64,000 nt of DNA from Pseudomonas orientalis. GTDB taxonomy: Bacteria; Pseudomonadota; Gammaproteobacteria; Pseudomonadales; Pseudomonadaceae. Each line of letters begins with the position of its first letter. The stretch's first letter is position 1. The notes under the pieces were generated by a model that was not told the origin of the DNA, did not search any database, and saw only the letters and a program-made list of their open reading frames with translations. The stretch spans positions 4,697,501 to 4,761,500 of the forward strand of contig NZ_CP094351.1 in assembly GCF_022807995.1 (NCBI RefSeq), read 5' to 3'. Below, piece by piece: positions 8,680 through 17,041 of the stretch. The translations under genes and the position numbers were made by a program.

Positions 8680-10326
8680 TCAACCAGTCAGGTGCAGCAC
8701 AAACGATTCGTAAGGGCGCAGCAGCACCGCGCCGGTGCGCACCGCGCAGTCGGGGTAGTTGCTGATCAGCAGGCGTTGCTCGCTCGCCGCGTTGATGACC
8801 TGGTCGGGCAATTGGATTTCACACGGTGTGCCGTAGAAGTTGTTGACCACCAGCAAGCGTTCGCCACGGCCTTCGCGCAGGTAGGCCCAGACCTGGGGAT
8901 GACCTGGCAGCAGTTCGCGATAAACGCCTTTCTGGATCAGGGGTTCATGGCGACGCAAGGCGATCAACGCGCGGTAGTGATGCAGCACGGAATCAGGGTC
9001 CTCCAGCTGGTGCTCGACGTTGATCTGCGCGGCATTGGAGGGGATGCCGATCCACGGTTCGCCGCTGCTGAAACCGGCATTGGGTTGACTGCTCCACTGC
9101 ATCGGTGTGCGGCCGTTGTCGCGAGACTTCTGCATGATCGCGGCCATGCTCGAGGCTTCGGACTCACCGGCATTGCGCTTGAGGCGAAAGATGTTCAGGG
9201 TTTCCACATCGCGGTATTGCTCGATCCTGTCGAAGCCCGGATTGGTCATGCCCAGCTCTTCGCCCTGGTACACATAAGGCGTGCCCTGGAGCAAGTGCAG
9301 CGCGGTGGCGAGCATTTTGGCCGAGGCCACGCGATGCTCGCCGTCATCCCCAAACCGCGAGACCACCCGTGGCTGGTCGTGGTTACACCAGAACAGCGCG
9401 TTCCAGCCGCCACCGGCCTGCATACCCACCTGCCAGTCGGAGAGGATCTGCTTGAGTTGCAGGAAATCGAACTCGGCCTTCACCCACTTCTGCAGGTTCG
9501 GGTAATCGACTTTCAGGTGATGAAAGTTGAAGGTCATCGACAATTCTTTCGATGCCGGATTGGAGTAGCGAATGCAGTGCTCCAGGCTGGTGGAGGACAT
9601 TTCACCGACATTGATCAGGTCATGGCCCTCGAAGACTTCGCGGTGCATTTGTTGCAGGTATTGATGAACGTTCGGGCCGTCGGTGTAGAAGCGCCGGCCA
9701 TCGGTGTGGTCGTCGGGAAAGTCAGCGGGCTTGGAGATCAGGTTGATCACGTCCAGGCGAAAGCCCCCCACGCCCTTGTCACGCCAGAAGCGCATCATCT
9801 TGAAGACTTCGGCGCGCACCCTGGGGTTGTCCCAGTTGAGGTCGGCCTGGGTGTGGTCGAACAGGTGCAGGTAGTACTGGCCAGTTTGCGCCTCGTATTC
9901 CCAGGCCGAGCCGCCGAACTTGGATTCCCAGTTGTTCGGCTGATCGCGCCAGATGTAGAAGTCGCGGTAAGGGTTGTCGAGGCTGCTGCGCGCCTGCTGG
10001 AACCACTCATGCTCGATGGAGGTGTGGTTGACCACGATATCGAGCATCAACCGGATGCCGCGCCTGGCCGCTTCGCTGATCAGCAGGTCGCAATCAGCCA
10101 TGGTTCCGTAGCTGGGATCGATGGCGTAGTAGTCGCTGATGTCGTAGCCATTGTCGCGTTGCGGTGAGCGCAGGAACGGGGTGACCCACAGGCAATCGAT
10201 GCCCAGCCATTGCAGGTAGTCGAGCTTGTCCACAATGCCCAGCAGGTCACCCGTGGCATTACCCGCGTGGCTGTGGAAGCTTTTGGGGTAGATCTGGTAG
10301 ATCACCGAGTGTTGCCAGGTTTGCAT
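8680..10326 (-). CDS. treC: Alpha,alpha-phosphotrehalase (trehalose-6-phosphate hydrolase)
   Basis: Cytoplasmic GH13 enzyme that splits trehalose-6-phosphate into glucose and glucose-6-phosphate. The 548-residue length is the family norm. It opens with QHSVIYQIYPKSFHSH. GH13 motifs are visible: DIVVNHTS, GGFRLDVINLISK (nucleophile Asp), NVGEMSST (acid/base Glu) and WCNHDQPR (third catalytic Asp). The start at 10326 is set by the GGAACC ribosome site and the conserved N-terminus; an in-frame start 45 codons upstream would run back through a repeat. It follows treB after ~106 bp that holds a REP. The C-terminal all-beta domain ends ESFVLHLTG. Confidence 0.94.
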   Translation of the reverse strand: MQTWQHSVIYQIYPKSFHSHAGNATGDLLGIVDKLDYLQWLGIDCLWVTPFLRSPQRDNGYDISDYYAIDPSYGTMADCDLLISEAARRGIRLMLDIVVNHTSIEHEWFQQARSSLDNPYRDFYIWRDQPNNWESKFGGSAWEYEAQTGQYYLHLFDHTQADLNWDNPRVRAEVFKMMRFWRDKGVGGFRLDVINLISKPADFPDDHTDGRRFYTDGPNVHQYLQQMHREVFEGHDLINVGEMSSTSLEHCIRYSNPASKELSMTFNFHHLKVDYPNLQKWVKAEFDFLQLKQILSDWQVGMQAGGGWNALFWCNHDQPRVVSRFGDDGEHRVASAKMLATALHLLQGTPYVYQGEELGMTNPGFDRIEQYRDVETLNIFRLKRNAGESEASSMAAIMQKSRDNGRTPMQWSSQPNAGFSSGEPWIGIPSNAAQINVEHQLEDPDSVLHHYRALIALRRHEPLIQKGVYRELLPGHPQVWAYLREGRGERLLVVNNFYGTPCEIQLPDQVINAASEQRLLISNYPDCAVRTGAVLLRPYESFVLHLTG

Positions 10327-10369
10327 GGTGGGTTCCTTCAGTAGAGTTTTGTGCTTGCCTTGAGGGCCT

Positions 10370-10431
10370 AGCTCCCTCCCACAGGGGAACGCATTCCAAT
10401 GTGGGAGGTGGCTTGCCCCCGATGGCGGTAG
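10370..10431. repeat. Degenerate G-rich REP pair between treB and treC
   Basis: CTCCCTCCCACAGGGG and, inverted, GTGGGAGGTGGCTTGCCCCC with GATGGCGGTAGA. Only the second unit is near full length. The treB stop codon lies immediately next to it. Confidence 0.75.
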
Positions 10432-10432
10432 A

Positions 10433-11875
10433 TCAGGCGACCCTGTATCCAGGCCGAACAATCTTCATGCTCAACACACAGGTCACAACAAACGGCACGA
10501 CAATCGCCACCACCATGCCGATCACAAACATCGGAATGGCACTTGGCACGATCGAGATAAATCCAGGCAGGCCGCCCACGCCGATGGCCGACGCCTGCAC
10601 CTTGTTCAGCGACAGGAAAATGCTGCCCAGCGCCGAGCCCAGCAGCGCGGCATAGAACGGGAATTTGAAGCGCAGGTTCACACCGAACATCGCCGGCTCC
10701 GTGATACCGAAGTAGGCGGAAATCGCCGACGTCGATGCCATGCTCTTGTCCCGCGCATTGCGGCTCATGTAGAACACAGCCAGCGCGGCGCTGCCCTGGG
10801 CCAGGTTGGACATGACGATCATCGGCCAGATAAAGGTGCCGCCCTGGGTCGAGATCAACTGCAGGTCCACGGCGAGGAACATGTGGTGCATGCCGGTGAT
10901 GACCAATGGGGCATAGAGCAGCCCGAATATTGCGCCGCCGACCATCGGTGCCAGGTCGAACAGCGTCACCACACCCTCGGTAATCAGGATGCCCAGGTGC
11001 CGGGTGACCGGGCCGATAATGGCCAACGCAAGCACGCCGGTAACGACGATGGTGGTAATCGGCACCACGAGCAGCTGGATGGCGTTGGGCACCCGTGCCC
11101 GCAGCCACTTCTCGATCACGCTCATGACATAGGCCGCCATCAGAATCGGCAGAATCTGCCCCTGGTAGCCCACTTTCTCGACCTGGAACCAGCCGAGAAT
11201 ATCGAAGTAAGGCAGGCTCTGGCCGTCGAGGCCGGCGACCGCCTTGCCGTAGTTCCAGGCATTGAGCAGGTCCGGGTGAACCAGCATCAGGCCCAGTACG
11301 ATGCCGAGAATCTCACTGCCGCCAAAACGCTTGGCCGCCGACCAGCCCACCAGCGCCGGCAGGAACACGAACGAAGTGTTGGCCATGAGGTTGATCAGGC
11401 TCCACAGGCCATCCAGGTTCGGATACGCCTCCAGCAGCGTCTGGCCCTCGATGAACATGCCCTTGGCGCCCATCAGGTTGTTGATGCCCATCAGCAGGCC
11501 GGCAATGATCAGCGCCGGCAGGATCGGCATGAACACATCGGAGAACACCCGCACCAGGCGCTGCATGGGGTTGGTCTTGTCGGCACCCTTGCGCTTCACA
11601 TCGGCAATGGTCGAAGCGGCCAGGCCCGTGACTTCGCGCAAGGCGGCGTAGACCTTCTCCACCTCTCCGGGGCCGATCACCACCTGGAACAAACCGCCGG
11701 TAAAGAACGACCCCTTGACCAGGTCGACCTGGTTCAACGCACTGCTGTTGACCAGGCTCGGGTCCTTGAGCGCCAGGCGCAGGCGCGTCACACAGTGGGC
11801 AGCTTGCTCAAGGTTGTCGCATCCCCCGAGGTTCTCGAGAATCTCGCGGGCAATCATCGAATAGTCGTGGCTCAT
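10433..11875 (-). CDS. treB: Trehalose PTS permease, EIIBC
   Basis: Inner-membrane transporter that imports trehalose and phosphorylates it to trehalose-6-phosphate. The 480 residues comprise an N-terminal EIIB domain (~1-85) with LENLGGCDNL, Cys ~19 being the phosphorylation site, and HCVTRLRLALKD. An EIIC membrane domain (~110-480) of about ten hydrophobic segments follows, for example ILPALIIAGLLMGINNLMG. There is no IIA domain, so phosphate must come from a separate IIA, best supplied by the fused EIIA-HPr-EI protein nearby. It is first in its operon and divergent from treR; the paired TreR-type operators lie 68-110 bp upstream of its start. Confidence 0.94.
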   Translation of the reverse strand: MSHDYSMIAREILENLGGCDNLEQAAHCVTRLRLALKDPSLVNSSALNQVDLVKGSFFTGGLFQVVIGPGEVEKVYAALREVTGLAASTIADVKRKGADKTNPMQRLVRVFSDVFMPILPALIIAGLLMGINNLMGAKGMFIEGQTLLEAYPNLDGLWSLINLMANTSFVFLPALVGWSAAKRFGGSEILGIVLGLMLVHPDLLNAWNYGKAVAGLDGQSLPYFDILGWFQVEKVGYQGQILPILMAAYVMSVIEKWLRARVPNAIQLLVVPITTIVVTGVLALAIIGPVTRHLGILITEGVVTLFDLAPMVGGAIFGLLYAPLVITGMHHMFLAVDLQLISTQGGTFIWPMIVMSNLAQGSAALAVFYMSRNARDKSMASTSAISAYFGITEPAMFGVNLRFKFPFYAALLGSALGSIFLSLNKVQASAIGVGGLPGFISIVPSAIPMFVIGMVVAIVVPFVVTCVLSMKIVRPGYRVA

Positions 11876-11942
11876 GCTCGTTTTCCACTTTGATTGTTTT
11901 TATGGGTGGCAGTCATTGGCAGCACGCCGAGAGGGCAAACGT

Positions 11943-11985
11943 ACTCGTCTGTACGAGTTAAATCAACAACTCGTCTATACGAGTT
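11943..11985. promoter_or_regulatory. Two TreR-type operators in the treB-treR divergent promoter region
   Basis: Two 17-bp near-identical palindromes, ACTCGTCTGTACGAGTT (11943-11959) and ACTCGTCTATACGAGTT (11969-11985), are centred 26 bp apart. Each has arms ACTCGT/ACGAGT around a 5-bp centre (CTGTA/CTATA). The spacing of about 2.5 helical turns suggests cooperative binding. GntR-family regulators bind such palindromes; assignment to TreR is inference from position between treB and treR. Confidence 0.85.
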
Positions 11986-12129
11986 ACAATTTGTTTAATT
12001 TTTGGAAGGCGTCCGTAAGACATTTCCACCCACTGCACCAGCGGCGAATGGACAAACACCATTGGTGCCACTAAGGTTCCTGCCTTGAAAGCGCCGTTCA
12101 CCTCACAAAGCCGTGCATCGAGCCATCCC

Positions 12130-12834
12130 ATGAGCAAATACAACCAGATCTATACCGATCTGCTTGCCAGCATCACCACCGAACGCCTGCAGCGCGGCAC
12201 GCGCCTTCCCTCCGAAACCGAACTGATGGACAGCTACCAGGCCAGCCGGGGCACGGTGCGCCGGGCCATCGAGCAGTTGCAGGAACGCGGGTTCGCGCAG
12301 AAAATCCACGGCAAAGGCACCTTTGTGTTGTCGCCGAACCCGATCGAGTTTCAGTTGGGTGGCATCGTGAGCTTCCATGAAACCCACGCCGACCTGGGCG
12401 ATGACATACACACCGAAGTGGTGGAGTTCACCCAATTGCCGCTGGAAGGCTCATTGCAACAGCACATCGAGGCCGAACCCGGCACGCTGATCACGCGCAT
12501 CAAGCGGGTACGACGCATTGGCGGCAAACGGGTGATCCTTGACATCAACCACTTCGTCGCCGACCTGATCCCCGGCCTGGACCGCTCGATTGCCGAACAG
12601 TCGATCTACGCATTCATCGAACAGACATTGCAGCTGCAGATCAGCTACGCCCAACGCACCATCGAAGCCCTGCCGCGCAGCAAGGACGACCAGGCGCACC
12701 TGGACCTTGACGGACAAAGCCATGTGATTGTGGTGAGTAACCAGACGTTCCTGCAGGACGGGCGGCAGTTCGAGTACACCGAGTCGCGGCATACGTTGGA
12801 CAAGTTTTACTTTTCGGATATTGCGCGGCGGTAA
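12130..12834 (+). CDS. treR: Trehalose operon repressor, GntR family
   Basis: A 234-residue transcription factor. The N-terminal winged helix (~1-75) contains LPSETELMDSYQASRGTVRR, the GntR signature, and the C-terminal UTRA ligand-binding domain (~90-230) has an ITRIKRVRRI strand. Family knowledge suggests it senses trehalose-6-phosphate and represses treB-treC. The start at 12130 (MSKYNQIYTDLL) matches family N-termini; an upstream in-frame ATG at 12085 adds residues unlike the family. It is transcribed divergently from treB with the operators between. The 3' part has a broken second copy at 16843-16969. Confidence 0.93.
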   Translation: MSKYNQIYTDLLASITTERLQRGTRLPSETELMDSYQASRGTVRRAIEQLQERGFAQKIHGKGTFVLSPNPIEFQLGGIVSFHETHADLGDDIHTEVVEFTQLPLEGSLQQHIEAEPGTLITRIKRVRRIGGKRVILDINHFVADLIPGLDRSIAEQSIYAFIEQTLQLQISYAQRTIEALPRSKDDQAHLDLDGQSHVIVVSNQTFLQDGRQFEYTESRHTLDKFYFSDIARR

Positions 12835-12855
12835 GCCTGGCCTGGACCGGGAACA

Positions 12856-14091
12856 TCACTGCACCGCAATACTCTTCGCCAGTCCCGCAGCCCAGGCAGC
12901 GGTCATCTTTTCTCCGACTGCCTCGAATTCCGGGTGAGCGCTTCGGTATTGCGAAAGCTCCGCCATCGCGCGGGTCATGCCATCGTGCACCCTGGCAAGC
13001 AGGTCGTTGCAACGGGCCTGTGTCAAACCGCACGCACTGCGTCCGAACTTGACCAGCATCTCGCGCTTTGGCCAGGCTTTCGAACCGCCGAGCAGCAAAC
13101 CCATGATGTCGTTGCTGCTGTATACCGTGGTGGTCACCAGATCGTAAGCCGGGGCGAGCCAGACGTCCGCGTCCTCTGCGCAATGCTCATACAGCAGTCC
13201 GAAGTTTTTCAGGTGAGCGTCACCGTTCTGGATTCCGGCAGAAAGCGCCACCATCAGGAAGAAGTCCTCCAGTGCCCGGGTGACACGATTGGGCGTGACA
13301 AATGACCTGATCAGCTTCGCGCATCCCTGGTAGCTGCCGTCGTATTTCCTGGCGGTTCCCCACCCCGATAGAACGCACATGTCCTCAAATCCGAGGTAAG
13401 CGTTCGCACCGATGTCGAACCGTTTCACCACCAGAAATTTGCCGTGGCGGCTGAGCTGAAACTCGGGCACGTCCAGGCCGCAATAGAATGCAGCCCGCAT
13501 GCAGAAAAACTCATTGGCAGCCAATTGTGAAAAGTCAGCTTCGTTGAACGCCTTCACCAGGTGCGTGGCGCCCCTGTGCGTGAGACGCTCAATGCCGCAG
13601 ACCCTATCGTCAAGGTCGCGCACCAGCACCTTGGGTTGAACACCCGACACCCCGGAATAGGCCGCGTAGGTTTTCAGAAGCTCTTCGAACAGGTCCTTCG
13701 CCCCGTCGTAAACCAACAGTTGTGAGAGCTTGACCTCAGGCAGCGTCTCACCGCCCGCATCATGGGCCACGCTGATACGACCCAGTTGGTGCGGGCCCAC
13801 GATGCCCAGCAGGGTGAAGTCGTCAAAACCGCGTACCGACTTGCTGAACCTTCGCACCAGTTCGTCCTTGAGATGCCCCTCAGGGATATGCATCTCGAAC
13901 AACGGGTGGATCCCATACTTCCAGTTATAGCTCTCCAGGCGCACAGGCATGGTCAGGGAAACGGCATGCTCTTGAGCGACCTTTTCATTATACGAAAATA
14001 CCGAATCACGCCGGTCTTCTTCACCGCGCCCGAGCGTTCCTGCCGGCACACCACCAGCACCGATATACAACCGGTCATGTCGGCTAGTCAT
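12856..14091 (-). CDS. hipA: HipA-family serine/threonine kinase toxin
   Basis: A 411-residue HipA-like protein. HipA kinases phosphorylate translation targets such as glutamyl-tRNA synthetase and drive growth arrest when not bound by HipB; this target is unknown here. The nucleotide loop SGVSGVQPK is at ~146-154, the catalytic loop NGDAHLKNFG at ~289-298 (Asp ~291, Asn ~296), and the metal-binding Asp lies in APAYDL at ~313-318. All the kinase elements look intact. The ATG overlaps the end of hipB by 8 nt (ATGACTAG), so the two are translationally coupled. Converges on treR with a 21-bp gap. It belongs to an apparently inserted block. Confidence 0.88.
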   Translation of the reverse strand: MTSRHDRLYIGAGGVPAGTLGRGEEDRRDSVFSYNEKVAQEHAVSLTMPVRLESYNWKYGIHPLFEMHIPEGHLKDELVRRFSKSVRGFDDFTLLGIVGPHQLGRISVAHDAGGETLPEVKLSQLLVYDGAKDLFEELLKTYAAYSGVSGVQPKVLVRDLDDRVCGIERLTHRGATHLVKAFNEADFSQLAANEFFCMRAAFYCGLDVPEFQLSRHGKFLVVKRFDIGANAYLGFEDMCVLSGWGTARKYDGSYQGCAKLIRSFVTPNRVTRALEDFFLMVALSAGIQNGDAHLKNFGLLYEHCAEDADVWLAPAYDLVTTTVYSSNDIMGLLLGGSKAWPKREMLVKFGRSACGLTQARCNDLLARVHDGMTRAMAELSQYRSAHPEFEAVGEKMTAAWAAGLAKSIAVQ

Positions 14092-14329
14092 GGATGCCTC
14101 CTGATTTCAGCTCATCGAGTGTCTTGCGGCGATTCCTGGGTATGGCGGTCAATTCATATCCCAAGCCCTCAAGGATCGCCGCGACTTTACGGATCCCCAC
14201 TTCCGGGATGGTGTTGTTCTCGATCCCCGAGATCGTGGCGCGGCTCATTCCATGCCGTTGCGCCAGCTGGCTTTGTGAAAGACCGGCTGCCTTGCGCAGG
14301 TTCTTAATCAGTATTCCTAGATCGTCCAT
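14084..14329 (-). CDS. hipB: HipB-like antitoxin, Xre-family DNA-binding protein
   Basis: An 81-residue protein starting MDDLGILIKNLRKAAG. The Xre/Cro helix-turn-helix spans residues ~6-60, with SQSQLAQRHGMSRATISGIEN as the two recognition helices. It would bind its operator, neutralise HipA and autorepress. The C-terminus (RKTLDELKSGGIHD) is a short tail. Two upstream in-frame starts exist (14341 and 14362), but MDDLG fits the family start best; the ribosome site is not decisive. The downstream hipA start overlaps the stop by 8 nt. Confidence 0.85.
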   Translation of the reverse strand: MDDLGILIKNLRKAAGLSQSQLAQRHGMSRATISGIENNTIPEVGIRKVAAILEGLGYELTAIPRNRRKTLDELKSGGIHD

Positions 14330-14378
14330 ACCAAAGTGCATCCTATGCAATGCAATAACCAATAAAACTCCATGAATA

Positions 14379-14392
14379 CATCATATATGATG
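14379..14392. promoter_or_regulatory. Perfect palindrome, candidate HipB operator
   Basis: CATCATATATGATG is its own reverse complement and lies 50 bp upstream of the hipB start. Position and symmetry fit an autoregulatory Xre-family operator. Binding is inferred. Confidence 0.6.
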
Positions 14393-14629
14393 CGTACAAT
14401 CTTAAACAGTGCTTATACGCGTACGGCTCTTTTTTGAGCGTTTACACATCAGAAACACAACCCCCCGCCCAGCAGGCTGTGCAAAAACGTAGCCTGGTGA
14501 AGCAGCTTGTTACCGTTGAGATACGTCGCTCCCTGGCAAATAAATACAACCTTTCATAGGATGCGTTCGTGGCTATGGAACACCTTCCTCCTAACCTTCT
14601 ATGACCTAGGGGTTTCGCTCTCCACACTG

Positions 14630-14653
14630 CGCCTGCTTCCTGCAGGCGTTTTT
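14630..14653 (+). terminator. Intrinsic terminator upstream of the TerD-like gene
   Basis: CGCCTGC-TTCCT-GCAGGCG followed by TTTTT. It lies about 60 bp before the next gene start, so it either ends a short transcript from 14400-14630 or works as a leader attenuator. Confidence 0.65.
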
Positions 14654-14715
14654 ACATCAGCTGTAAAACCATACTGCAACTCGTCCACGACGGCGGCCAA
14701 AGGAGAAAGACAAGG

Positions 14716-16788
14716 ATGAATCAGGATCTTTTCCTGCGTCGCTGTAGCAAAGTTTACGTTCCGACGGGAACTGGCGGTGCCACGCGCGCTCAGGTCGCGT
14801 CGGCGGTCCGGGAAGTCGCGGCGTTCCGATGCGTACTATCAGAGTCTTTGATTGAGCAAATCGGCATATTGTCAGCGAAAGAGCTCAAGCACTGGTTGCG
14901 CGAAATTGTCGGAGTCCTGCGTCGGCAAACTGGCGTTCATGTACACCACAAGCCATTTTATCCTGACTTTCCAGAGCAGGTTCTGACGGCCTCAGAGGCA
15001 GAGTTGTACCTTAACGCCGTCATACATTGCCTCACGCTTTGGCGTTTACCACCGTCTGAACACTCTCGACCTGCGATGCTTGAAGGCAACTTCATATCCC
15101 GCGTGATCGAGCCGGGAAGCATCTCTGCATTCGAATCACTGCTCGATCCACTCGTTTCATCGCGCACCTCGCTCTCCGAGGAGGACGCTGCCGATGTCGC
15201 CTGGTTTATCCGAACGTACAAAAACGATGTGTTCCGACTACTGCCTGAAGCCGTTCAGTTCCGGGAGATCCGCGCACAGGTTGGCAGCGCACTTGTCCTG
15301 CAGGTAGCCGGCGATGCACGGGTGGACGCATTCCTTGAAAAAAACGTCGAAACGGCGACTGACGTGCTGCGACTCGCCGTCGCGCTGAACGGTGGAGACG
15401 TATCACTTGCGACAGCTTCGACACGTTTCACTGCGATGAAGCGCTCGATACGCCGTATGCTTTTGCGCCTACTCGACCAAATTCCCAACGCCGTAGAAGA
15501 TGTGATGCGCCATGCTGAACACTGGAAACGCCTGGCTGAAGTAGTGCATCCGGGCGACTATGCGGATAAATACCCACGAGCGCTAGTCGCCATCACGGCA
15601 GCACGTCACAACAAAGCGCCAGCCTCATTTGGATCACGTGTCGAAACCTTGTTTGCCCAGCGTCACATTTCCATGCTTACGCCCCTGCTACAGAGTCGTC
15701 CTGGTGAGTTCGCACGAAGGCTGGACGCGACCCTGCGACGCGCGTCGGAACCAGAGTCGGTTCTCAACGCGTTCGAGACGGTCGCAACACAGGTGTCCTC
15801 ACCTGTGCTGCTGCAGTTGCTGGCTCAGGTACGTGCGCCGCGCCCCCTCCCCCTGCGGGCCTTTACGCCAAAAGGTGCATTTGCCAAAGTCTATGGCACC
15901 AAGGATCGACGCGAACCCCTCGCTCCCGACGTGTTGGCTCGTGCAGCCAGAATCTGCGAAGACGCTCTCGTAGCGCGATTTGCGTCACTACCGCCACTAG
16001 GCCGCTGTTTCATCGATCCGGCATTACGCGAATACCGGGTGCCGCTGGCGCAGCGTGCCTCATCGAAGTCGCTACGTACGCTGGTGCGGGGCAGTCGACT
16101 GCCTGTGCCTGACACACGTTTCATTCGCCTGTTCCTGTGGTGGAAGAATGGCCGTGGACGCACGGATATCGACTTGTCCGCCGCATTTTTCGATGTCAAC
16201 TTCGTGTTTAAAGAAACAGTCGCATACTACAACTTGAAGGGTTTCGGCGGTTACCACAGTGGCGACATCGTCGACGCGCCCGAAGGGGCTTCGGAGTTCA
16301 TCGACCTCGACCTTGATGTTCTCGTCAAGAAGGGTATCCGTTATGTCGTCACGTCTATCAACTCGTACACCGAGCAGCCGTACTGCGATCTTCCAGAATG
16401 CTTCGCTGGCTGGATGGCCCGCGCCGACGCGGCATCGGGTGAAGTATTCGAGCCGCGCTCCGTGTTCGACCGTATCGATATCGCATCCGATACAGCGATC
16501 TGTTTGCCATTCGTGATGGACTTGCAGAAACGACGCATGATTTGGGCCGATCTTGGACTCACTTCATCCCCGCGGTGGAACAACGTCCAGAACAACCTCA
16601 GTGGGGTATCGTTGATGCTGCAAGCGCTGGTACATACCCCTGGGCCGGACTTGGAGACATTGTTCGATTTACACGTTCGAGCACGGGGAGAACGAGTGGC
16701 TGCGCTCCAACAAGCACAGGCGGTATTTGCGGAGGATCAAGGGATAACACCGTTCGATACGGATTTGATTCGATCGCAGTTTCTCTAA
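14716..16788 (+). CDS. Large protein with C-terminal TerD-like domain, function unknown
   Basis: A 690-residue protein. Residues ~1-440 are mostly helical, rich in Leu, Arg and Ala, with no family recognised. Residues ~465-640 resemble the TerD/calcium-binding stress fold: FIRLFLWWKNGRGRT, then TDIDLSAAFFD (Asp ~484 and ~486), YYNLKGFGGYHSGDI, DLDLDVL and RYVVTSINSYT, in the order seen in TerD (DLDAS motif, strand, VFVVTIH). TerD-type proteins belong to tellurite/phage-stress systems. There is no signal peptide, so it is likely cytoplasmic. A ribosome site AAGGAGA precedes ATG. It follows hipBA divergently and ends just before a treR remnant, so probably acquired. The TerD assignment is from motif pattern, not search. 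Confidence 0.7.
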   Translation: MNQDLFLRRCSKVYVPTGTGGATRAQVASAVREVAAFRCVLSESLIEQIGILSAKELKHWLREIVGVLRRQTGVHVHHKPFYPDFPEQVLTASEAELYLNAVIHCLTLWRLPPSEHSRPAMLEGNFISRVIEPGSISAFESLLDPLVSSRTSLSEEDAADVAWFIRTYKNDVFRLLPEAVQFREIRAQVGSALVLQVAGDARVDAFLEKNVETATDVLRLAVALNGGDVSLATASTRFTAMKRSIRRMLLRLLDQIPNAVEDVMRHAEHWKRLAEVVHPGDYADKYPRALVAITAARHNKAPASFGSRVETLFAQRHISMLTPLLQSRPGEFARRLDATLRRASEPESVLNAFETVATQVSSPVLLQLLAQVRAPRPLPLRAFTPKGAFAKVYGTKDRREPLAPDVLARAARICEDALVARFASLPPLGRCFIDPALREYRVPLAQRASSKSLRTLVRGSRLPVPDTRFIRLFLWWKNGRGRTDIDLSAAFFDVNFVFKETVAYYNLKGFGGYHSGDIVDAPEGASEFIDLDLDVLVKKGIRYVVTSINSYTEQPYCDLPECFAGWMARADAASGEVFEPRSVFDRIDIASDTAICLPFVMDLQKRRMIWADLGLTSSPRWNNVQNNLSGVSLMLQALVHTPGPDLETLFDLHVRARGERVAALQQAQAVFAEDQGITPFDTDLIRSQFL

Positions 16789-16842
16789 TATCTATGCCAG
16801 CCTTTGCTGTATTTCTCGCACACTAATCAGTGCCCTTTTCTT

Positions 16843-16969
16843 TGCTCGATGGCCGAGTAGTCGATCTACGCGTTTATCGAACAAACGCTGGAGCTGCAGA
16901 CCAGCTACCCGCAACGCACCATCGAAGCCCTGCCGCGCAGCAAGGACGACCAATATTGCGCGGCGGTGA
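16843..16969 (+). pseudogene. Remnant of a second treR copy (3' end, internally deleted)
   Basis: About 108 bp closely match intact treR from codon ~153 on: TCGATCTACGCGTTTATCGA here versus TCGATCTACGCATTCATCGA in treR, continuing to ATCGAAGCCCTGCCGCGCAG, identical. After GACGACCA it jumps about 120 bp to the treR 3' end, ATATTGCGCGGCGGTGA. An in-frame TAG at 16858 and the deletion make it non-functional. It lies 4 kb from treR, on the far side of hipBA and the TerD-like gene. Confidence 0.88.
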
Positions 16970-17041
16970 ACCCACACCCCACAACTATGTAGCGCCCGCA
17001 AGCGTCATATCCGAGGGACGCTCGCCTTCTTTTTCTGAAGG

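Larger units (their letters stand above)
14363..14715. other. 353-bp non-coding interval between hipB and the TerD-like gene
   Basis: AT-rich near hipB, with a perfect 14-bp palindrome (14379-14392) and a plausible promoter area. Further along it holds a 7-bp-stem intrinsic terminator (14630-14653) 60 bp before the next start. No credible coding sequence was found; short frames here lack ribosome sites. Confidence 0.6.

Noticed and set aside
16792..17001. Minus-strand 69-codon frame over the treR remnant
   Set aside because: It is the reverse-strand shadow of the treR fragment, as a similar frame exists opposite intact treR.
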